Shown here piece by piece: positions 1-10,400 of a stretch of DNA of 64,000 bases (positions within the stretch are counted from its first letter, which is position 1; each line of letters starts with the position of its first letter). The stretch lies in assembly GCF_022605725.1 (NCBI RefSeq), contig NC_065563.1, positions 8,830,518 to 8,894,517 on the forward strand, read 5' to 3'. Origin of the DNA: Anthonomus grandis grandis. Lineage: Eukaryota; Arthropoda; Insecta; Coleoptera; Curculionidae. The notes under the pieces were generated by a model that saw nothing but the letters and a program-made list of their open reading frames with translations, was not told where the DNA came from and did no database searches. Both the position numbers and the translations under genes were made by a program.

Positions 1-282
1 TATATAAGAAAGTCCTTCATTATGAGCTTTTAGAAGAAATTTTAATAACAAATCTAAATTGTATATATAGGGGTCATGATTAATAGAATTACAAAATTCC
101 CACCATTTCTTATAACAAGTACTGTACTGCTTCAATGTTGTTTCTGAAATTGAAGTTATCATAGTTGGTATGATTGATTCAGATAAACCCTTTCTGGCAA
201 AGGATTGCCGGATAACTTCCCCGCCACCAGGGAAAGCGACTTGTACAGTGGGTGGCTCTCCCTGAAAGGAGACATAAGTAAG
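1..282 (-). CDS. Tyrosine recombinase, N-terminal part (DIRS type), cut by window edge
   Basis: This minus-strand frame is open for 94 codons and overlaps the end of the RT/RNase H frame by about 124 bases in a different register. It opens just after a TAA at 283-285, and its first ATG is only at codon 41, so it may be expressed by frameshifting or reinitiation. The readable part contains ETTLKQYSTCYKKWWEFCNS followed by LLLKFLLKAHNEGLSY. This resembles the SAM-like N-terminal core-binding domain of phage-integrase-type recombinases. The catalytic R-H-R-Y region would lie outside the window. The assignment rests on this short stretch plus its position behind a DIRS-type RT. Confidence 0.7.
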
Positions 283-2060
283 TTACGCTCTGGTGAAAAA
301 ATAAGAGGTTTTTCTGTAAGCAATTCGACAAAAACGGGAAACCATGCCTGTGATGGCCAGTAAGAAACTATAAGTATACCTGACGCTCTGTCTGTTTTAA
401 TTTTTTCTATAACTCTAGGAATTAAGCAAAATGGAGGGAATGCATAAAAATTTAAATTTCCCCAATTTACAGTAAAAGCATCGACACAAACTGAATCCGG
501 ATCTGGACCCCATGAAATATATCTTACACTTTTAGTGTTTTGCTTAGTTGCAAAAAGGTCAATTTTCGGTGAGCCGAAAGAGACTGTTATTTCTGCATAA
601 GCACTTGGGTTTAATTCGTATTCAGTTTCTGTTGATGTTATTCTAGATAAGGCGTCAGCGTAAATGTTTAACTTTGTATTAATATATGAGGCCCAAATTA
701 AAATGTGTCTTTTTTCACACCAATCCCATAGCTCTCTAGATTTATTATTTAATTGTTTATATCTTGTACTTCCCATTCTATTTATTGTAGCGACAGCAGT
801 AATATTGTCTAACCTAAGAAGAATATTACAGTTAATTATATTTTTTGCAAAACATTTTAAGGCATAGAAAGCCGCTTGAAGTTCTAAAATATTTATATGC
901 TGATTTTGTTCTATACTGTTCCAAAACCCTTTCGCTCCCTCTCCTTTACAAAATGCACCCCAACCTGAGGTAGAAGCATCTGAAAATATTTCGAAATTAA
1001 AGGGAGGTTGCTTTAAATTTTTGTCTTTGTTGGTGATGTTTTGAAACCACCAATTAAATTCAATACTTAAATATTGAGGAATTAACATATTTTTGTTATA
1101 ATTCATGTTATTGCATTTTAAATTTTTTAGTTTAACAATTTCAAATGGTTTAGTGTGTAACCAACCGTAATTTAATCCTGGTGACACTAATTTTCCCACA
1201 AAAGAAGCAAAGTCTCTGATTCTGCACCTAACTTTGCTTTGAAACTTTAAAATTAGCTTTTTTAATTTTGATATTTTTTCTTCTGGTAGATACATATTCA
1301 TAGAGGAAGTATTAAATACAAAACCTAAGTATGTTATTTCTTTAGTTGGTGTTAATATACTTTTTTCAAAATTTATGACTAACCCTAGTGAAGTAAGTTT
1401 GGCTAAAGCCAATTTGGTAAATTTTAGGCATTCAATAAAGCTATTTGACATAATTAAAATGTCATCCAAATATATAACTAATTTACAGCCTAACGCTCGC
1501 AAGTAGGTGGCCACTACTTTCATTATTTTAGTAAAAATATAGGGTGCTACATTCAACCCAAAAGGAACACAATTAAATTCAAAAAGTTCATTATTAAACT
1601 TAAACCTCAAATATTTTCGATATCTTTGCGCTATGGGTAACAAAAAATATGCGTCTTTTAAGTCTAATTTTGTTAAATAATCATTCTCTGATAATAAATT
1701 CTTAACTGTTCGATAATCTTCCAATTTAAAGTGCTTTACAGCAATAAAGGTATTTAATTTCTTTAAATTAAGAACAAAACGATATTTTCCATTTGGCTTT
1801 TTAATCAGAAAATATGAAGAAAGAAACTGATTCTTTTTATATGTACATCTTGAAATAACCCTTTTTTCCAGTAATGATTTTATTTCCTTTAAATAGGTGC
1901 TTTTATGGGTACAATTATTATTCATAATAAATAATTTATTTTTGGGTCTTGAATGGAAAGGCAATTTAATCCCGGTAACCCAGTCTAAAATCTTAGAATT
2001 ATTGGTAAGTTTTAACCATTGGTATTTAAATTTTTTTAATCCTTTTAAAAGAAGGAGCTT
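159..2060 (-). CDS. Reverse transcriptase-RNase H of a DIRS-like element
   Basis: The uninterrupted frame of about 634 codons copies the element's RNA and degrades the RNA strand. The RT domain shows LNLKKLNTFI, LTKLDLKDAYFLLPI, NCVPFGLNVAPYIFTKIM and the catalytic box VIYLDDILIM. The RNase H domain shows the acidic motif FEIFSDASTSGWGAFCKG, then ILELQAAFYALK and YADALSR. The C-terminal stretch with IDLFATKQNTK and YAFPPFCLIPRVIEKI is typical of DIRS/Pat/Ngaro elements. The frame has no ATG near its left-hand homology limit: coding similarity starts upstream of the first TTG, with KKFKYQWLKLTNNSKILDWV. Initiation therefore probably depends on an upstream gag frame. It has no stops, so the copy may be fairly young. 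Confidence 0.85.
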   Translation of the reverse strand, partial: KLLLLKGLKKFKYQWLKLTNNSKILDWVTGIKLPFHSRPKNKLFIMNNNCTHKSTYLKEIKSLLEKRVISRCTYKKNQFLSSYFLIKKPNGKYRFVLNLKKLNTFIAVKHFKLEDYRTVKNLLSENDYLTKLDLKDAYFLLPIAQRYRKYLRFKFNNELFEFNCVPFGLNVAPYIFTKIMKVVATYLRALGCKLVIYLDDILIMSNSFIECLKFTKLALAKLTSLGLVINFEKSILTPTKEITYLGFVFNTSSMNMYLPEEKISKLKKLILKFQSKVRCRIRDFASFVGKLVSPGLNYGWLHTKPFEIVKLKNLKCNNMNYNKNMLIPQYLSIEFNWWFQNITNKDKNLKQPPFNFEIFSDASTSGWGAFCKGEGAKGFWNSIEQNQHINILELQAAFYALKCFAKNIINCNILLRLDNITAVATINRMGSTRYKQLNNKSRELWDWCEKRHILIWASYINTKLNIYADALSRITSTETEYELNPSAYAEITVSFGSPKIDLFATKQNTKSVRYISWGPDPDSVCVDAFTVNWGNLNFYAFPPFCLIPRVIEKIKTDRASGILIVSYWPSQAWFPVFVELLTEKPLIFSPERNLLMSPFRESHPLYKSLSLVAGKLSGNPLPERVYLNQSYQL

Positions 2061-2152
2061 TTATATTTGATTAAAATAACTAAGCCATTAAATACGCAAT
2101 TTCTTTTGAAGCACTATGACTATATGCTTATGCAACCCAAAAGACTAGACTC

Positions 2153-2485
2153 GTTATAATTTGGTACACAAGACGTGTACGGGCTTTTTGTAGTCAAGAC
2201 AACTACACCCATTATAACATGGTAGGTACACAAGATGTGTACGGGTTTTTTGTAGTCAAGACAACTACACCCATTATAACATAGTAGGTACACAAAACGT
2301 GTACGGGCTTATTGTAGTCAAGACAACTACACCCATATTATAATATAGCACAAGATGCACAACAAATTCTATATAATAGAACACAAGACGTGTACAGGCT
2401 TCTTGTAGTCAAGACAACTACACCCTTTATAAGTTAGTATGCACACAAAATGTGTACAGGAATTTCTATAGTCAATTCACACGTT
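2153..2485. repeat. Tandem array of about 62-bp units, each with two hairpins
   Basis: Five to six units are readable. The three best start near 2163, 2225 and 2286, with one degenerate copy near 2345 and further copies near 2380 and 2450. Each good unit contains GTACACAAGACGTGTAC (6-bp stem, 5-nt loop) and TGTAGTCAAGACAACTACA (6-bp stem, 7-nt loop). Both loops contain CAAGAC. The array sits upstream of the RT frame on the element's coding strand. It may be a promoter, packaging or recombinase-binding region of the DIRS element, but this is inference. Confidence 0.85.
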
Positions 2486-3952
2486 ACACTCAAAATTTAT
2501 CATTAATTTGTACCTTGCAATTCTAAAGAGGAGTCTGACCGTAATTGTCTCTCCAAACGTGCAAACTTCCTTCGCATATCGTCCAATTCCTTTAACACTT
2601 TCCTTTTCCGTAAACATTATATCACTATCACTTAACGTTAATACAAAATAATAAGTTTTTCGTAATAGGTTTCAACCGAAATTATCACACCGAGAAATAA
2701 CACCGTACGTGAAGGCACTTAAATTTGAACTGAAGCAGGGCACGGGTTTGCGGGAACAGCAAAAAAGTTTGTTTACTTTTAACACAGTGCGTGATTCACT
2801 AAAATATGAATACCTACCATTTAGATCACAGAAGAACAGAGATGCGAAGAATAATTACATTTACTTTCTTTTCCGAAATTTCACTTAAAAACTCAATTTT
2901 AAAAGAGGAATTTAAACGATCCCCATTAAGTCCCATGAGAACTGAAAATCTGAAAGCCATGTTGCCGATCCTATACCTATCGAAAGAACGTTGCATTCTA
3001 GTTATAGTGTGCTGCCTATAAGAACTACTATCAAAATCTACATAGAAGAGTTTTTTAGTAAATTTTTGCGCCCGTCATTTTTTTCTAGTCAATTTTTGCG
3101 CTCGAAAATTCCGCCTGTTTAAAAGATAATCACAATCAGTCATGCCAGATATTGATTTAAAAATAAAACACAAGTCGTCAATTATTACGCCTTAACTCAA
3201 GTTTACCCGCCGTAACGCAGAGGCACGCAACAAACCGGGATGCTCAATTTGACAACATAGACTAATAATTTTGGCTTGCGATGCTAGAGCTCGCTAAGGC
3301 ATCCTTTTAGGATCCGCAAATTTAACATTGGAATATTCATCTGGTGCGGAGCTATTTACATCTGTGCTATGGGCTTTAATAGATCTGCTGTACACAATTT
3401 TTTTTCTTTACTTTCTAACGCGACTCCCTCGTACACAACCACGACATTTCAAGTAACACCCGAACAAATAGTTCTACTCCTTTCGGCAGAAAAAAAAAGG
3501 GATACTAATGAGGTACTGAGTAGCTGTGCTAACTTTAATACTATACAAAGAAAAACTGGAACTATCTATAGAAAAAATGAACTTAATGGGCTAAGTTACG
3601 TTTTACATGATTTTTTTAAATTATTTTTAAACATTATCTCAATTTACCAGATGTGCAAAACGAGATACTTTACATTTTGTTAAATAGTACTTTTTCTATG
3701 TTATTATGTAATGAATAAATATAGTTTAACATAAAAACGAGGCAATGAGAAAGTTTCAGATAAAAAACGGTTGATATAAATATAAGTTAGTGAATATCTG
3801 GTTAAAGCACAAGCTATTTTTGGCAATTTTTTTTCTCCCCTATATTTTTTGAATAAACTTTGAATTTAAATTTTCCAGACATATTAAGTTTCTCCACTTC
3901 CTAAAATAACAAATAAATAACCACTCTCTATCGCAAACACACTTGCTCATAC
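2486..3952. other. No recognisable gene
   Basis: About 1.4 kb between the DIRS array and the last visible exon of the minus-strand coiled-coil gene. The minus strand around 2520-2620 can be read as a short coiled-coil-like segment (DDMRRKFARLERQLRSDSS), possibly a gag remnant, but one base change is needed to connect it to an upstream ATG. Short plus-strand frames at 2806-3021 and 3369-3683 have no recognisable motif and compositions typical of random AT-rich DNA. If the coiled-coil gene continues leftwards, this stretch is its intron. Confidence 0.5.
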
Positions 3953-4432
3953 CTCTCACGCTGCTCCCTCTCCAACACCAACTGTCCACTCAACACCTCC
4001 TCCTCTCCATTCTCCTTCTGCATCGCCAAATTAACACCCTCTTTCTGATCCTTCTGAGTCAACGCCAAAACCGCGTTCGCCTCCTGTCTGAGCTGCTCCA
4101 GACGCATTCCTAACTCGTTCTTCAGATCGACCGAGATGTCCAGCGACTCGTTGTGACTGTGATGCTCCACCATATCGATCAAATCCCCGAAATTCGGCGC
4201 CAAATGGACCCGAGTCTTATTGAAACTGTCGAAGACGCGACTGGAGTTGGTCGTAGCGCCGCTGGACGCGTCCAAATTGACGTCATCCTCTATAATCGGG
4301 TCCGTGCAGGAGTTACGGTTCAGCAGGTTGTCCACCAGGGTGTTGTTCAGTTCGTCTTCGGCCTGGGCGAAGTATTGAACCAGTTCGGTCAAGAGGTTAC
4401 GTAGGGAGACCACTTGGCGTTTTAGGGAGTCT
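3953..4432 (-). CDS. Plp-like gene, exon 8 (last visible)
   Basis: 480 bases after acceptor TTTACAG. The split codon AG|A joins exon 7 as ...EILKER|DSLKRQVVSLRNLLTELV. It encodes coiled coil, an acidic Asn-rich linker, then LKNELGMRLEQLRQEANAVL and VLEREQRE. The chosen end is AG|GTATGA. If that donor is not used, the frame stops nine codons later at 3928, which would truncate the protein well short of pericentrin family length. The exon is markedly GC-richer than its neighbours. Confidence 0.65.
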
Positions 4433-7400
4433 CTGTAAAGTTAAAAATCGCTATATTACCATGCGTAAATGGGATAATTGAAATTCAAAAATTTTTGATT
4501 TGCACAAAAAACAAAAAATAAGAACATTTCACGATTATGGATAACCGATACACTAAATCATTACAAAGATCAGTCACGAACAGGGCAGTATTGACTTTCG
4601 CCCAGTAAAAAATAATACTGTAGATTGAGTACACTGTGTCCCATTTTGGATGAGACTGCAGGGTATCTCTGTCATATTTTAAGATAGAGCTTTGCGGTTT
4701 TCGCGACCCTGTATCACTTTTTTGTAAAACTTTTAAAGCCACAAACAGAAATATTCTAACTACTTTTGTTCCTGAAATACTATATATAAAATTTTAATTA
4801 AAAAATAAATATTTTTTAAATGGAACACCCTGTATATTTTAACGTCAAATTTTTGCATTTTTTTTTCTGAATACATTGATGTATCACAACCTACTCTTTA
4901 GTAAATTTTAGCTTCAAAAATCAGAAAAATCCATATTTATTTTTGTTTTTAATAGTAGGCCATGAATTCTTACACACATGCCTTTAATTATTACTTTTTT
5001 AAAACGCCATGTGATTTAAACCTGTTTATTTAACTATATTTTAAACATTAACTTAAAATATTAATATAAACATAAAAATGTTAAAAACAAAAAAAATATA
5101 TCGGACTAGGTTTAACATTAAAAACTAATTAGTAATTACAAGAATCAAATTAGAAAATTAATTACAAAAACCATAAAAAAAACAACAAATATAAATGTAA
5201 TAAAACTGTTCAAACTGCTGTCCATTTTGTCTTATACAAAAACCACATACAGTCTGTATTCGTCTTAAGGCATTTAAAACTACACACAACCGCAATGTCT
5301 AGGAATAATTTAGAATTTTCTTAATTTTTTTTTTAATTTGTTAAAATTTTATTTACTTGCTATAAATATAAAAATATCTAGACTTTATCCTTATTTTAGA
5401 CTGCTTAAACCACACTGTACATTTTTCTACTTAATTTATTTATCTCAAATAAATAAACAAATACACATATCGTTATTTATTGTCTTGAATTCTTTTACCA
5501 AAAAAAAGTGTTTGCGTTTTTTTGGAAAAAAGTTTGTTCATAGAGCTCAGTATAGTTCTTGCTAACCATGCAGCGCAGACATTTAACGAGAGAAGAAATG
5601 ATACGAGCGGTGGGCCTTTTAGATGGTGGTATGACGCAAGCACAGGTTGCAGTGAACATGGGCACTACTCAAAGCGTAATTTCACGCTTATATGCACGGT
5701 ATCGAGAAGAAGGCGATGTGGCGGAAAGGCATAGAGGTCGCTTACGTATTACAACCCCTCTACAGGACCGCTTTTTACACTTAAATGCTCGAAGACGCCC
5801 CACTGTAACAGCACCAGAATTGCAAATCATGCTACAGCAAGTGCATAACGTTGAGGTTTCAGCCGATACTGTACGCCGACGTTTGCATGAAAACAACCTA
5901 CGTAGTCGTCGGCCTTTAAGGGTGCAACCGTTGTCCTGGGGTAATCGAGGAGTACGACTTTTGTGGGCGGAAGAACATTTGTTGTGGCAAAATGAAAGTT
6001 GGGCAAATGTGCTGTTCACTGATGAGTCTCGGTTTGGAATTTACCCCGACTCAAGAAGAGTTCGCATGTGGAGAGAGCCTGGAAACGCAAACCGCCTGTG
6101 CAATGTCCAGGAAGTGCATTCTTTTCGTGGCGGAACCATCATGGTTTGGGGAGGCATTAGTATTGGAGGAAGAACAGACCTCATTTTATTAGAAAACTTT
6201 TTAACTGGCAGATTATACGTGGATCAGATACTGGCACCTGTTGTTATTCCGTATGCAGCAGCAATTGGTCAAACCTTTGTTTACATGCACGACAATGCCA
6301 GACCACACACTTCAAGGGTTGCTAGAGAGTTTCTAGAAATGAATAATATCGATGTCTTACCATGGCCACCTCAATCCCCGGACCTAAACCCCATTGAACA
6401 CATGTGGGATATGCTTCAAAGAAGAGTTCTTCGTATGGAAAGACCAAGAGACAATAGAAGAACTTTGTTTCTGACACTTCAAGAAGCCTGGAATGAGATA
6501 CCCCAAGATGATATTGATCATTTAATTCTAAGCATGCCCAGACGATGTCAAGCAGTTGTGAACAGTCGTGGAGGTCATACAAGTTATTGAATATTGTTTT
6601 TGTTTATTTTTTGTTAATTTAAAATTAAGAATTAAATTTTTGTAAAACCTAGTTTCTCAACAACTTTAATTTTTTTGCATTTTTTTAGAAAAAATATAAA
6701 TTATTTAAAATTTTTTGGGTTTTTTTATTACCTTATAAACTACTCTTAAACTTGCAAATAAATTTAAAAAAAAAGATCATATTAAAAAATATATATACAA
6801 ATTTATTCAAAATATCCCTAGACATTGCGGTTGTGTGTATAAAGGGTTGCCTTTGTAAGTTTATGAATGCTTCTTCAGTTGTCGCTCGGAGTTCATTTAT
6901 ATTATTATGCCGATTTGCATAAATTTTATTTTTTAAGTACGACCATACAAAAAAGTCCAAAACACTTAAGTCCGGTGACCTCGGGGGCCATCATTGGCCC
7001 GTGTGTGCCAATCCAACGTCTATCAAAATGGGCACTTAAATATTCTCTAACTACCCTTGAATTATGAGCGGGCGCTCCATCTTGCTGGAAATATATTTGA
7101 TGTCGCTGGGCTAAAGGTATGTCCTCCAGCAACTCTGGCAAATTATTTTGCAATATATTTAGATATCGTTGGGCAGTTAAGCTACCCTCAAAAATTGTAT
7201 ATACAATTTTAGTGCCCAATACAAAACAGGAAACACTAAAACCAAATCGGCCTTGTTGCTGTCGTTCAAAAGTAATATGTTGGTTTTCTTGATACCAATG
7301 TCTGGTATTTTGCCTATTAAATATGCCACTACTGCTTATATGGGATTCGTCAGACCATATTACCTTTTTTACAAAATCCGGATCTTCATTAGTTTTGGTT

Positions 7401-10400
7401 AAAAACCAATTAGAAAATTCCAGTCGTTTAAACGGATCGTCAGGATGCAATTCTTGAATAATATTTATCTTATACGGTTTAAATTTATGCTTTTTTAAAA
7501 TTTTTTGCACTTTTGTTTTGGAAACTCCTATCTCTTCCTCTATCTTTCTACAGGAAATTTGGGGTCTTGCTTCCACACACGCTAAAACATTAATTTCGCC
7601 AGCTTCATTTCTATCAACATGGGGTTGCCTAGGTTTTGAATAGCAGCCATAATTTAAAAGATTAGATTTTAACCGGAATACCGTAGCCCGAGATGGCTGA
7701 CGTCTTTCTGGAAACCTAATAAGATCTTTTTTATTTTTTGAATTTTGTAACAAAATAAAATAAGCTAGAGCTTTACCTATTTAAATATAATTGCTGCGCC
7801 GCTTCGACATTTTCGTTAGAAAGGTTTAAACATTTTATATCATACTTTTCAAAATTTTGGAATTCCATATTTTCACCGTCAGCCATCATTATTGATATGT
7901 ATTGAGTCTGTTTGTGACTTAGTTTCCATGAATGCAATAAACAAAACATTTTTTTATGCATGTGTCAAAGAATTCATGGCCTACTATTAAAAACAAAAAT
8001 AAATATGGATTTTTCTGATTTTTGAAGCTAAAATTTACTAAAGAATAGGTTGTGATACATCAATGTATTCAGAAAAAAAAATGCAAAAATTGACGTTAAA
8101 ATATACAGGGTGTTCCATTTAAAAAATACCAAGTTTGAGCCCAATCTTAAAAACAGTGCATTGGGAAAAAAAATTAAATACGCCACTGACTTTTATGTAA
8201 AAATATCTATTATAAGCAGTTTTCATTTTTATTCATCTTATACAGGGCCTGAGAAATAATAACATCTCCAAAAGTGAACATTTTTGTTTTCGCCCTGTAT
8301 TTCAGGAACAAAAGTAGTTAGAATATTTCTGTTTGTGGCTTTAAAAGTTTTACAAAAAAGTGATACAGGATCGCGAAAACCGCAAAGCTCTATCTTAAAA
8401 AATGACAGAGATATCCTGCAGTCTCATCCAAAATGGGACACAGTGTACAGGTGTAGGGCAATGAGGGAAGACGCAGGACAAAATATGCAAGCACATATCA
8501 AAATGTCAGCGCCGCACGTCAGCTGTTCTGTTTTCGAACTGTTTTGCTAGTATAATTTTTCTTTAGTTTTTTCCAAAATTAATTTATAATTTTATTGCAT
8601 TTCTGATTGTGGTGACTTAATATGGCATAAAGACTGAAAACAAGTTTTTTGGTAGCGTATTTTGTGCAAAAAATAAGTGTACACAACATCAAAATAGTGT
8701 GATTATCAGCCCAGTGTTCTTCTTCTAAGTTGGAATTGTCTGAATTTACTTTCCAGCATGAAGTGTAACGTTTGCGGGGGCAAAAACAGAAAAGTTTTTA
8801 AATGCGATGGATTATGCAAGACTTGTGCAGGCTCTTAACCTCCTCAGAAGTTTTACAACTTAATTCTATTCTCGAGTCATGATATTTCACTATAAGAAAT
8901 ATTTGACTTTTGAGCCTTGTACTTTGCTAAGGAATACTATTGAAGATAAAATTCAGATTATCCCTGGAACGCACGAAATTATTTCCTTACTAAAAAAGAA
9001 AATCGACGATTTGGAAAATATGCAGAAAATTTACAATACCATGCCTATGACATACACTACCGCTCACAAGTACTTGCCCACATATGACTGTTTTAAAGTT
9101 ATAACTAAAAATAATAAACCCATCAGTTATTCTTATGAAACGGTTTATTTATAACAAAATGAATATAAACAATACATTTTTCAATTAATTAAATTTAAGA
9201 AAATCAAATTTTGGATTCATCTCCGCACACATGGACGGATACATGTCCGCCTCGATTTTTAATAACAGCTTCACAGAGTTCGGTAGTCTTCTAATTAATT
9301 TGTCCAAAGTTTCCTGAGGTATCTTGTGCCACTCTTCTTAGATGATCCTCCACCAGTGTTCTTTTGATGTGGGATTCATGATTTTCGCACTTGTCTATCC
9401 AGTTCATCCCACAGTAATTCGACAACTTTCAGAAGATGTTGCCTTTGTAATTGACCTAAATATTGCTTGCACAATTTCGACGTGTGCTTGGGGTCATTGT
9501 CATGTTGAAAGATGAAGTTTTCCCCAATTATTCGAGTACCAGAAGGAAGTACATTGTCACTTAAAATTGTTTTGTAACCTTCTTTTCGAAGAATTCCCTC
9601 TATTCTAATTAGATCGCCCACCGCAGATCCTCCGAAACAACCCCACACCATTACCGAACCACCACCGTGTTTAACTGAGGCTACCGTACAGTTCTCAGTG
9701 ACCCTTTTATTGGCATAACGGCGAATAAAAACTCGCCTCTTTGTTCCAAAAACCTCGAATTTCGACTCGTCACTCCAGAGAACTTTCTTTCAGTCAACAA
9801 TGGTCCATTCTTGGTGTGATTGGGCCCACTTAAGTCTTTTCTTCTTATTAACATCCTTCAGTAGCGGTTTTGATACAGCTAAACGTCCTTTAAGACCAGC
9901 ATTATAAAGTCGCCGTTTTACTGTCGAAACACTGACCGCTTTTTTACGCTCCTTGTTGATTTTTGCTATGATTTCAGGGGCAGTAAGGCGTCTATTGTGT
10001 TTGCTTGTAATTATAATATTTAAATCCTCCTTTGAACTTGTTGCCTTTGGCCTTCCGGATCGAGGTTTGTTGCTAATAGTCCCTTCTCTGGTTAATTTCC
10101 TAACATTATAATCGACAATCCGCCTCGGAATTCCCAAATCCGGCGCAATTTGACGGTTAGTCTTTCCAGCCTTATGAAGTCCAATGATAATACCTTTTGT
10201 TCTACCGATAACTCTTTTGTGTTAGCCATTTTAAAGAATGTTGAAAAACGAGCAAAGAAACGGTGACAATCGTCAATAAGCCAGCGAAATTATTTACCAA
10301 TGTTAATCAAAATCAATTCTTGAAGACTAAACGCCTTTAAATGTTTCAAATTTCATCGGAAACGAGCTGTAAACAGATTAGTTTTTTAGAAGTGCACATT

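Larger units (their letters stand above)
1..2640 (-). mobile_element. DIRS-like tyrosine-recombinase retrotransposon (partial)
   Basis: The element runs right to left and leaves the window at base 1. It carries a reverse transcriptase/RNase H frame (159-2060) followed by an overlapping frame that begins a tyrosine recombinase (1-282). This order, and the use of a tyrosine recombinase rather than an integrase, is the hallmark of the DIRS order. The 5-prime part holds a tandem hairpin array (2153-2485) and a short coiled-coil-like reading around 2520-2620 that could be the start of a degenerate gag. The right boundary is estimated and no terminal repeat was identified. Confidence 0.8.
5190..7961 (-). 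pseudogene. Mariner-like transposase, frameshifted and split by a Tc1 insertion
   Basis: Coding pieces on the minus strand are 7961-7773 (N-terminal helix-turn-helix region, LSNENVEAAQQLYLNR), 7753-6985 (main part), 6985-6838 and, beyond the inserted Tc1, 5282-5190. Catalytic motifs are VIWSDESHISSS (first D), YFQQDGAPAHNS (second D) and, after a frameshift near 6985, RSPDLSVLDFFVW (third D). This agrees with the DD41D mariner group. At least two frameshifts are present. Removing the Tc1 and one TA rejoins QRQPFI to VLNALRRIQTVCGF in frame. Confidence 0.8.
4632..8445 (-). mobile_element. Mariner-like (DD41D-type) transposon with very long terminal inverted repeats
   Basis: The element is bounded by TA dinucleotides and starts and ends with CACTGTGTCCCATTTTGGAT in inverted orientation. 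The arms match over about 350 bases (4632-4985 against 7960-8445). The right arm contains an extra stretch of about 190 bases (8106-8300) that begins ACAGGGTGTTCC and ends CCCTGTA, itself like a small MITE, and the left arm keeps only a remnant of it. Between the arms lies a broken minus-strand transposase interrupted by a complete Tc1 (5283-6837). An alternative reading is two mariners nested end to end. Confidence 0.75.

Noticed and set aside
2153..2485. Regular repeats with hairpins resembling a CRISPR array
   Set aside because: Units are contiguous and wholly repeated with no unique spacers, the genome is eukaryotic, and no cas genes are present.
2806..3021. 71-codon plus-strand frame
   Set aside because: No motif, AT-rich composition, no neighbouring coding signal; probably chance.
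3369..3683. 104-codon plus-strand frame
   Set aside because: No recognisable domain and no splice or homology support.
4153..4404. Plus-strand frame opposite exon 8
   Set aside because: Shadow of the GC-rich minus-strand coiled-coil exon, whose splice phase fits the other exons.
5669..6019. Minus-strand frame across the Tc1 transposase
   Set aside because: The sense frame is a full-length transposase with all catalytic motifs.
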